A stretch of DNA of 64,000 bases, taken from assembly GCA_030248295.1 (NCBI GenBank), contig JASANH010000812.1, forward strand, positions 434,001-498,000. Direction: 5' to 3'. The notes under the pieces were generated by a model. That model was not told where the DNA came from. It saw only the letters and a program-made list of their open reading frames with translations, and searched no databases. The position numbers and the translations under genes were made by a program. Shown here in pieces: positions 55,730 through 64,000 of the stretch; position 1 is the first letter of the stretch; the number at the start of each line of letters is the position of its first letter. The stretch comes from Mesodorylaimus sp. YZB2_4 (Eukaryota > Nematoda > Enoplea > Dorylaimida > Dorylaimidae).

Positions 55730-55960
55730 GCTCGTGGCCTGGTATGTTAGGCGTCTGCCTCTCACGCCAGGTGCGCACTTACGTACGGGCGAATGTTCGA
55801 CTCGTGGTCCGGCATGTCGTTTCGTGTGAAATGTGTCCCTTCACCCTCGAGTGCGCATAAGCATTTGGTGATGTGGTAAAACATGAACATGGGTCGAACC
55901 TCACAGAAACCCTGTCTTAACACCAAGTGGCCGAAGATTAGTCGCGCCAGTGTGGGCAAA
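55730..55960 (+). repeat. tRNA-derived SINE
   Basis: GTCTGCCTCTCACGCCAGGT plus GCGCAC, the B-box-like AATGTTCGACTCGTGG and a tail GGTAAAACATGAACATGGGT. Same family as 20085 and, on the minus strand, 25430-25615. Confidence 0.65.
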
Positions 55961-55964
55961 TGTC

Positions 55965-56560
55965 TGTGGTTAGCTTGAACTTAGGAACCTTGCCGAGCCC
56001 GCCAAGTTATCAGGTGTCTTCGTAACCCTTCCTTCTTGTTCATCCGTTTGTGCTCAGGGCACGTTTGCGTCTGATTGCATTATGCAGCGGTCAGATAAGT
56101 CGGCCTTCATTGACCCGTTGCTTGCCATTCTGTACTGGCTCGGTGTGGAAGCTTTTTTGATTCGCTGGTATGCTTTTTCTGACCAGCATATAAAAGCTAA
56201 AACACCTCAAACTATAATCGAAAAGTCTGTAACACTCTTCATGGCGGGCCACACGAGAAAAGGGGGGAAGCTTCTCACATTTTGTGAGCAGGCAGAACGT
56301 ACGAGCCAACCATTTCTGTTTGACGCCTCCAGATCGTCAAGGTGATTGTCTGCGTCGCGATCACTTATTCATTCATTTGAATTCCACCCTACATCCGAGC
56401 AATTGCATGCACTTTAGGATCGCTCTCGCGTACACCCGAATACGAAATACCAATATGACGTAAAAAAAGAAGCTTGGACAGAACATTAGCAAAGATTTGG
56501 TAATTATCTTCCACTCAACTGTGACTGTGACTATGTACAATAACAAGAGGCTTGAAAATT
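55965..56560. other. Non-coding spacer
   Basis: An 87-codon frame (56082-56345) has no recognised features. Nothing else supported. Confidence 0.3.
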
Positions 56561-56567
56561 CTGGTCA

Positions 56568-56584
56568 GTTAGCAACAGTTGTCC
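56568..56584 (+). promoter_or_regulatory. Shared family upstream element
   Basis: GTTAGCAACAGTTGTCC, 111 bp before the ATG at 56695. It is conserved even though this copy is 26 kb from the nearest other member. Confidence 0.6.
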
Positions 56585-56694
56585 GAAGGCACGAGGCTGT
56601 CATTGCATCGAAAAATGTGGCCCCGCTTCAGTGTTGCTGCTTCTGTATAGCGCACACCACTTGTTCATCAAGTGCAGCCATTTTTCATGGTGAA

Positions 56695-57805
56695 ATGTCG
56701 GAATCGAAGTTGTGGATTCACGCATTATTATCAATTTTTATTTTCGTGTCCACTAAAAAAGGTGCGATAAGGCGTTTTCTGCATGTACAGTAAACAATAT
56801 ACAATGCCCCAGCAAGACATTTCCGTTGTCTTTTCCATTTTGACACAGCCTCGTGCTCCATATGTTATTACCAACTAGCTCGCATTTTATGTTGTTTTAA
56901 TGATCTTGCATATCGACTGCACATGACTTTTTTGCAGCTCAGAAATGTTACTCCAGTCAAGAGGCGTTCACTAACGAGTGCACCACCGTACACAAGGGTG
57001 TCGTGAATGGTGGTCGTTGCTTCTATCTGGCCGCTGCAGTACCGGGGGAGCCAGAAATGAAACTTAATGGGACGCCGTACAGTATTGGTGGATGGAACAA
57101 CACCTTTGCCAAGTGTAATCGCACTGGGGGTACTCTTGCGCAAGTCCACACGTATTCCGAAGCACAGTCCATACGCATTCGATTCGGGGTATGTTATTGT
57201 TTTCCAATAGGAAACGTCAATGCATGCAGTAGAGGACGTTTCAGAAAGAGATTATGTTTAGGCTGGATGCACAGCTTGGGTAGCAGCGAAAGGCGGTCCA
57301 GATGGGCTGTCAAACTTGACATATGTTCATTGGCTCGATGGCGATGGGGCACATGATAAGATGTTGACTGGAGACAATACGTTGATAAGGAAAGGGGCCA
57401 ACACAACTGAGTATAAACCGAATGAGGAGTGCATATGTTTAACAGTATCCGGCCAAATAATATACGGGGACATCCCATGCGGCGGCCAAAAATTTGCGCT
57501 GTGCACTGTTTTCAGTAAGTTGATACACATCCTCTTCGAGAAGACATTGAATCTTCCTAGCTTTTTTAGACCAAGAACAAAAATTCACCCTAGTCGAATC
57601 GAAATGCATGGAAGAACCGATTGTGGTATCGCCGAGCGTTGATTCTCTTCAAGATTGCACCAATCAATGCGCTGGTTACATCTGGTGTCGCAGTTTCAAT
57701 TGGTATGACGCGACTAGAAATTGTGAGCTTTTTTCGTGGCATAGCCCTGACGCTGACCGATTCAAGAATGATACATCCTGCTCACATTACACCTACGATC
57801 CATAA
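56695..57805 (+). CDS. Secreted C-type-lectin-like + PAN/Apple protein, copy 5
   Basis: Exons 56695-56761, 56938-57188, 57262-57514 and 57570-57805 join in phases 1, 0 and 1 to give 268 residues. The signal peptide (MSESKLWIHALLSIFIFVST) is followed by QKCYSSQEAF, GGRCFYLAAAVPGE (one residue longer than in other copies), WNNTFAKCNRTGGTLAQVHT, AWVAAKGGPDGLSNL, NEECICL with a Cys in place of Phe, and YGDIPC in the WND position. The PAN exon (IWCRSFNWYD, LFSWHSPDADRF) ends TYDP and is 236 nt like all others. It is the most diverged lectin half. The extra cysteine suggests a changed disulfide or a dimer contact. Likely secreted; function unknown. Confidence 0.87.
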
Positions 57806-58265
57806 CAGTTTTAAGCGCCATATGCTGTTCTAGTCATAGTGTTATCTGATGAATAGGAATACCAAGTGGGTGGATTTGATGCCGCCATTCTGCGCATAAT
57901 CTACAAAGTGAGCAAGTGTGGATGTGATGCTCAGGCTGCTATTTTGTTGCGCGCATAGACTCCTCGCCTCTGAAGTCCTTCACCTGGGGATATCACCCGC
58001 TTTGTGTCTTGGTTTTTGCTGCAGGTTGTAGACTTTCAAAATTTAGATGCAGAACTTCCAGAGAAAAAATTAAGCACACTAGGTACTGGGCGGTTCTATA
58101 TATAATACTGTCTTGTTCACCCTGATCAGTGCTATGGAAATAAGACGACCAATAAAGTTTCCGTGGGCTAATTGGCTTCTGCCGTTCGCGCACCTAACGT
58201 GTTGGGTGCAGGAAGGTTTTTCCTGGACAGTTTGCCAGATGCTACTGCGTACCTCCGGATTGACG
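57806..58265. other. Non-coding 3' flank
   Basis: No further exon follows the PAN exon. Only short frames are present. Confidence 0.4.
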
Positions 58266-58269
58266 GGCA

Positions 58270-58610
58270 AGGTTGGATTGGAGGCGATATTGGACCAGTC
58301 TGGCCAGCTGGTCAGCGGTGATCAGCGACTAAATCCCTGCAAGTTTTTGAATTCCTGTGTGACAAGAAGACAGAGTATTAAAAAAACCTTGCTGGTTTCC
58401 CTCTAAAGTCGGTTTACGGGTTCTGAGCATTTTACTCTAGTCTCCAACACTCTGGATTTGGGTTTTTTTCCCATAGAAAACCCGACAAGGAAGGAAAATT
58501 CCAGAAAATTCGCAGGACTTCGGCTGCTGACCACTGATGACAAGTCGGCCCCAATACGTTGCAAAGAGCTTTCTTTTGTGCCTAAGCAATTTACAATAGC
58601 TGCTTCAATT
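58270..58610. repeat. Foldback element related to 16585-16915
   Basis: Left part TCTGGCCAGCTGGTCAGC; right part GCTGCTGACCACTG...GCAAAGAGCTTTCTTTTGTGCC. Both match the arms of the 16.6-kb element, with a diverged centre. Confidence 0.6.
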
Positions 58611-58619
58611 CACAATAAT

Positions 58620-59510
58620 TGCGAATTCAATTTATAATAATTGCTTTAAACGTCAAGTTCGACTTCACAGATTAACAAGATTGCCTTGCGAGCTGTTGAA
58701 GTCTAAATGTAATAGTCAGGTATCTGAATAAAGAAAACGCCCTCATTGTAGTCAAGGATGGGACACCGAGATAGCAAATTCTCAAGGATTACATATTCTA
58801 TTTTTCCCTACTTAAGTTTACAGAATTAGTTTGATTACTATTAGTCTTCTCGGATTTGTAATGCTTATTTTTCGAAATGTCAGCGTTGGTTAGTGGTTAG
58901 TGTCACAATTTTCGTGAAATAGAAGCTTGCCCGATTATGAAATTATTTGAAAGATTGGTGGCCTGGTTTTAGTCGTTTCTGAACAATGACAGGTCAGGTG
59001 GTGTACTGGATATTTTGCCGGAACTGTCAGGAGAGGAGGAATAAAGAAGACGTGCTGTATTCGAGTAAAAGAAATTTCTCTTTATTACTTATGCTTTACC
59101 TGAACACCAGAAATTTAGCGGGTAGGATTCAGATTTTTCAAGGATCACGCAAAGATGCTCTATCAACGAACGAACAACGAAATGCTCAAACCCACCGAGG
59201 ACTCGGGATACGAATGTGAGCGAGTTTGGAAAAAAAAGATGAGAAAAATGATAATTTCCACAGTTTCTTCTTTGCTCATGCGAGCGATGGATCTATTGTA
59301 AAAGGATTTAAAGGTGCTATTCTGCTCCATATTTTGCGATTTCGAGTTTGATCGTTTAAGATTTTGTTTTGCATGGCGAATGTATGTATAGTTTAATCAA
59401 TAGACCTGTTTTTCAGATTGAAATCTAAGCGCACGCACGCAACTCCAACACGGAAATCATCGTTTGTTGTTGTTGCGTCATGGCGGTTCCGTCTGTTGCT
59501 GGGATCTGAT
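58620..59510. other. Non-coding spacer, nothing recognised
   Basis: A 77-codon frame (58986-59219) lacks any domain. No bounded repeat seen until the LINE 3' end. Confidence 0.35.
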
Positions 59511-59519
59511 AGCCTCAAG

Positions 59520-61064
59520 ACTTGATACTTGATACTTGATACTTTACTTTTGACGAAGCACTAGCTGTGCACTCAGGCCATCAAAAGACACATACGATAA
59601 TAAAAAACAAAATCAATTTAAAATGTCAAAAAAATGTCAAGACTTAAAAAACCTCATGTTTCAGAGCACTAAAATTTCATACAACATATCTTGTCCCTGA
59701 ATTTAAGAAATGTACTAAAATTCACATCCTCAGTCAATGCATTCCAATGCTGTAGTGTCGAGTATAAAAAAGACTGTTTGTAAGATTCGAAGAATGGATG
59801 TTTGATTTCGCAGCAATGATGACCATTTTTTCGAGAACTCACGCGCCTACCCGAATCGACAGTCCGATCAAGTATCAAATTTGGACGATCACTAAATTCA
59901 TGGAAGTATTTATACAATCGACTTAATTTCAAATGCATCCTACGATCAGACAGGCGAGGCCATCCATGCCGTCCTAGTGCTTCATCGTAGTCCAACTTCC
60001 AGTCGTTTTCAATAATGCGCATAGCGTAGATTTGAGTCCTCTCTAGTTCATCAATATCTTTTCGCAGGATGGGGTCATAGGTACAACACCCATAATCCAG
60101 TTTTGAACGAATACAAGCTGTATATACCGCCTTGAGAGTCTTCTGGTCGATATGGCGTCCAAATTTTCGTCTTAGAGTTCCAATCATAGCCCTGGCATTA
60201 CGACTAATCAAATTATTATTTTTGCTATTTTTACTCTTGCCGAAGCACATGAATGCGCACTCAGAACAGCAAGTACATCAAATCAATGTGCTCTGAGAAT
60301 TTCATATCTGATGAGAACAAGATTCCCAAATATTTATATGTTTCAGAAACTTCGAGAATTCGACCAGAAATGCGCAGTGATGGAGATTGAAATTTTTGAT
60401 AAGAATACCGGTAGACCATCACTTTAGTTTTTTCAGCGTTAATTTCCATACCACTGCCGTAGACCCAACAATCAATAAAATCCAGCATTGGTTGGACAAT
60501 TTGTTCAATCGGTGACGTTTTCTTTGTCGGTACCAGAAGTAAAAGATCATCTGCAAAGGCCTGGAGTAGGACATCTGAAAATCGATCGGAGAATGATTTT
60601 AGAAGGGGATCAATGCTGGCGATGAACAAGGTTGGACCCAACACTGACCCTTGAGGAACACCAGAGGCCACTGGTCTAATACTTGAGGAACAGTCATTGA
60701 TCACCACTCTTTGCGATCGATTCGACAGATACGAAAATAGCCAATTGACTAGTGTTGGAGAGATTTGATGATATTCTCTCAGTGTTGACAATAATTTATA
60801 ATGAGGAATACGATCAAATCCTTTTTTCAAATCAATGAACGTACCAGTAACAATGCCAAAATCCTTTGAATTCAGCCAGTTGTGGATCGACTGAGAGGCA
60901 CTGATTAGGGCATTATCTGTGCCACGACGTTTTACAAATCCATGTTGGTGATCAGATAATTTCAAGACTGCCTTAAGACTAGCATCAAGTGCTGACCACT
61001 GGTGACCAGTTAGCCAGACGCCTCTGATATTTTGCAGAGAGCTTTCTCTTGCCCCCCAAAACAT
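59520..61064 (-). mobile_element. 5'-truncated non-LTR retrotransposon (LINE)
   Basis: The minus-strand frame 61064-60261 encodes reverse-transcriptase blocks: HQHGFVKRRGTDNAL, GTFIDLKKGFDRIPH, ASGVPQGSVLGPTLF, LLQAFADDLLLLVP (the catalytic FADD box) and MEINAEKTKVMVY. A second frame, 60250-59669, continues with the C-terminal region typical of these elements (LRRKFGRHIDQKTLKAVYTACIRSKLDYG with R-KLDYG). The two frames are offset and separated by a stop. The element ends near 59520 in tandem TATCAAG units. The 5' end merges into an arm of the GAAAGCTC foldback element (60985-61070). The endonuclease and ORF1 are missing, so it is dead. A relative is at 21425-21560. Clade (CR1/Jockey-like) is a guess. 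Confidence 0.88.
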
Positions 61065-61070
61065 AGTACA
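60985..61070. repeat. Right arm of GAAAGCTC foldback element
   Basis: GCTGACCACTGGTGACCAGTTAGC and GCAGAGAGCTTTCTCTTGCC match the right arm at 16835-16915. It lies at the 5' boundary of the LINE remnant. Confidence 0.55.
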
Positions 61071-61074
61071 TTTT

Positions 61075-62045
61075 TGGTTACGTTAAGTTCGACGCAACGG
61101 TTGGCAAGGTTGCCTTGTCAGATGTTGCGAATAAGAACGTACTTGGAGTTGGACGACACATACAGTATTACAGGGAATGGAAACGCACTGGAAATATCCA
61201 GTTTTATAAAAAATTGAAGTTGTGGCTCACAATCATTGATGAGCAGCATGGATCTTGTTTCCTTTTCTTTAATAGGAAATAGGAACTACTTGATGCTCAG
61301 GTACACTAAACTTTTACGGGAGCTGGCGCGCATAAAAAATATCTCGTTTGAATTGTGTAACGTTTATTCGCTGTGTATTTCGATCTGAGGTAGAAACAAA
61401 GCGACGAAAAGAACGAGTGCGAGCTTTGGATATGTCTCACTAAGAAACCCTAATAAGTTTCAGTGCTGTTTTTTAACTTTAGCAAGAAAAAATCCGGTGC
61501 AAACAAGGGACATCATCGATAAAAGAGTATGCGGTACTGCCGTGATGCCGTAATCTTTTAGAATGAAGGGGTGCCCAGGGGCCCGAGCAGAACTGGGAGG
61601 GCACATAACTAATCTCGAACCGCTTTGTACAGTATACCAACGAAAGCTCCGTATGTTTTGGCGTGGAGTCCATAACAGTATAATTTAGACAGTACTACGA
61701 TATTTCTTTAGCAGTGAACCAGTAGACCTAAAAAGGTCTTTCAATTTTGCATTACCGAAACCAATATGCCGGAACTAGGCTAGCCGACCCACTGCGCTGT
61801 GCGTTCTCATCTCAATCAGAAACTCAATTTTACTCATCTAGCACGCTTCCGAATCCTCTAGGTCTTATCTAAAACGCGATCTCTTGCTTTGAAACACATT
61901 TTGTGTTATTTTTTGCGAATAGGAACTTTTACAAAATATTGTTCAATTACCATCGTCACAAAGTTAAGAATGGGCATTACAGTAACCCGCAGTATCCTGT
62001 TATTCCTGAAACTCAATTTTACCATCCGCACAATTCTAGAAATCC
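61075..62045. other. Non-coding spacer, nothing recognised
   Basis: Short random frames only. Confidence 0.35.
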
Positions 62046-62049
62046 TTTC

Positions 62050-62710
62050 TGATTACCCCACTAAAAAAGGGTCCATAAAATGGACCACGGCCAAGGGCGT
62101 AGTAATAGAGATCACAAAGCTGCCACCCAAAAAAATCGGAAAAATTTTCCCCTCCACGAGCTTCTCTATTCCTAAGCCCTGACTTGCGTTCGCCGTAGAT
62201 AAAGCGAGGGCAATAACGTTATATAGCGTGTCGACTCATAATTCATTGAAGCATTTGTTGCATTGGTCACATGCTCTTTGTGGTCACATTGGGGTGGTAA
62301 TCGCTTGTACCAGTAGAGGTGGAGTGTTTTGGTCGGTGTTGAAATTAAAATGTGGATTGGATAAATGCATATTGTATTATTTTGGTGCAACTGCAGTCAT
62401 ATCAGGATTGTCGGGGGCAATGAATGCAATGCTAAATGCGCATATAACGAATGTATGCATAAGCCATTGCCTTAAGCATGAAGTTCTTTGTCATATGGCT
62501 ATGTGAAGTCGGAGAACCTAATTGTTGTGACCATATAGCAGGAAGCTGCAGCATTCCCGCAGCTAAGCATAACGGAACGATATGTCAGGGCTTAGGAATA
62601 GAGAAGCTCGTGAAGGGGGAAATTTTTCCGAATTCTTTTGGGTGGCAGCTTTGTGATCTTTATTCCTACGCCCTTGCCCGTGGTCCATTTTATGGACCTT
62701 TTTTAGTGGG
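62050..62710. repeat. Foldback element with about 130-bp arms
   Basis: 62050-62183 and 62582-62710 are inverted copies, well over 90% identical by eye, separated by about 400 bp. The outer ends read CCCCACTAAAAAAGG then TCCATAAAATGGACC. The inner ends read CTCTATTCCTAAGCCCTGAC. The loop has frames of about 90-110 codons that only exist because of the repeat. No transposase, so probably a non-autonomous DNA element. Confidence 0.75.
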
Positions 62711-62714
62711 GGTC

Positions 62715-63600
62715 TTGCTATATTGGCAAGTGTCCACTAAAACTTTTCTTAATTTCAAAGATCACATATGCCTACACTCCGAAACACCAATAATTTCATG
62801 CCCGCTTTAAATTGTCCTTCAACCATCTCGGTTTTCGACAAAAAGATAAAAATTTTAGCATATACTGAGCCGTAAAACGGCTGATAAAACCATAATTAGC
62901 CATGATGCGAAATTATTTTTGAAAATTTCAAGTTTTTAGGCGAGTAGTTGAAGGTTTGATTTGGTTAGCACCCTTTTTTATATCGGTCCTATGAAAAAGT
63001 TTGTTTTGGTCAAACTTGCTAAAATAGGTGGGATAATGCATGCCATGAGCACCTTCGAGCCTTGCATAAGCCGTTGCGAGCATTAGCTCTTTGGATAGTG
63101 ATGGTCACTGATCTTTGAGTTACATGAGTGAATGCCGCGAAATTTTTAGCTTTCAGGGCTGCCAGAAATACAATAAATGTTATCAGTCGAACAGGTTACG
63201 TAAACTTCTGGTACAGTCGAGGCAAGATGTATTTCTAGTTTGGTATCAGTGACACTCTGCATTTGACACCGTGCGGTATTTTGAACTCTGTGTATACGAG
63301 TTGACGACGAGATGTTTTGATAAAAACGTGGCCGGCTTACTGCTGTTCTAATGCAATGTTGTTCGCCATGCATTACAGTTTTCCAGGCTAATATTTTGAC
63401 ACCACTTGCAGTGCAGACCATGGCTTTACTACTGTTACCGTTTGAACTTAATTACATACAGATTTATAACATTGTGCTGTTGAGCCGCGAACACGTGGCC
63501 CACGACATTCAAAACTCCCGCAACTTGAGCTAAACGTCCAGCCGCCAGCATTTGGCGCACCGAAGGTGCGCAATAAGCCAGACAAGCGGCGCGAAAAAGC
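62715..63600. other. Non-coding spacer, nothing recognised
   Basis: A 91-codon minus frame (63421-63146) has no motif. No gene supported. Confidence 0.35.
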
Positions 63601-63602
63601 AC

Positions 63603-63712
63603 GGGGGGGCCCCCCCCCCCGACCCCCCCCCCCCCCGGAACAAAAAAAAACCCCACAAACCCCCCCCACAACCAACCCCCCCCAAAGCCCCCCCCCCCCC
63701 CCCACCCCCCCA
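63603..63712. repeat. C-rich low-complexity tract
   Basis: Runs of 8-16 C interrupted by short G, A or AA-rich breaks. It yields spurious proline- or glycine-rich frames on both strands. It may be partly assembly or read error. Confidence 0.85.
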
Positions 63713-63714
63713 TT

Positions 63715-64000
63715 TCTGTACTCGCTTTTTTTGCATTTTCAACGCAGGTTTTCCGGGTAGTTTAAAAACTTTATCGTTCAGTCTTCATATTTAGTGCGGG
63801 CATTTGTTGCAAAATTTCATATCGATTAAAAAAATTTTACTTGCTTTCTTACCATGGGCCCATTTTTGAAAAATTTATCAAAGGTAAGCTCACGATTTTC
63901 TAGTTTTTTGAAACATACAAATTTCAACTTTGTAATTGTTTGTTAGATAAATACAATATGCAAATTTTGTCGACATTATTCGAGTGCACGACCGGTTGAT
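63715..64000. other. Non-coding right edge
   Basis: AT-rich sequence with no supported exon before the window ends. Confidence 0.35.

Noticed and set aside
62228-62810. Frames of 92 and 110 codons in the foldback
   Set aside because: They follow the inverted arms and mirror frames on the other side. No domain.
63435-63794. Glycine- or proline-rich frames on both strands
   Set aside because: Products of poly-C/poly-G runs, with no real protein character.

Overview
The window looks like nuclear DNA of a small-genome metazoan. Genes have many exons, GT...AG introns (several of 50-60 bp), pyrimidine-rich TTTTCAG acceptors and ATG starts. No bacterial features (Shine-Dalgarno-led operons, CRISPR, IS elements) are visible. 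Many short introns, abundant tRNA-derived SINEs and foldback elements, frequent TACTGTA words and a C-type lectin/PAN gene family fit a nematode or another protostome. That placement is an inference of moderate-to-low confidence. Most of the supplied open frames are shadows. The real genes were rebuilt from exons whose splice phases agree.

Layout. Roughly 1-31 kb and 56-58 kb hold a dispersed family of secreted proteins with a C-type-lectin-like domain plus a C-terminal PAN/Apple domain. There are five complete four-exon copies: 11905-12962 (+), 19432-17608 (-), 24827-26512 (+), 29147-30318 (+) and 56695-57805 (+). There is also a decayed copy (8743-8054, -) and an orphan decayed PAN exon (9353-9595, +). 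Every copy with a signal exon carries a GTTAGCAACAGYTGCC-like element 94-130 bp before its ATG. A five-exon membrane-protein gene of unknown family (23426-21923, -) lies among them, with an RS-rich tail and Tyr-Arg-Glu repeats. The rest of this zone is SINEs, foldback elements and a 2-kb composite repeat present twice.

The 32.7-42 kb region is a conserved housekeeping block on the minus strand: NOSIP (41947-39897), SNRNP40 (39587-37045) and LIPT1 (35704-33221). All three were reconstructed in full, at 297, 343 and 334 residues. NOSIP and SNRNP40 are only 309 bp apart, and a splice-acceptor-like sequence precedes the SNRNP40 start, so they could be co-transcribed. A small transmembrane exon (32735-33006, +) meets LIPT1 tail to tail.

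The 43-52 kb region holds two intronless genes for coiled-coil proteins (43130-43984 and 50418-51215, +) that share an MAS start and an L-D-x-DESFY C-terminus. Between them lie a sirtuin relic that has lost catalytic residues, an inverted pair of foldback elements, and a 935-bp transposon with terminal inverted repeats and TA target duplication. The 53-64 kb region is repeat-rich: SINEs, the last lectin/PAN gene, a broken LINE reverse transcriptase (about 61064-59520, -), a 660-bp foldback element and a C-rich low-complexity stretch.
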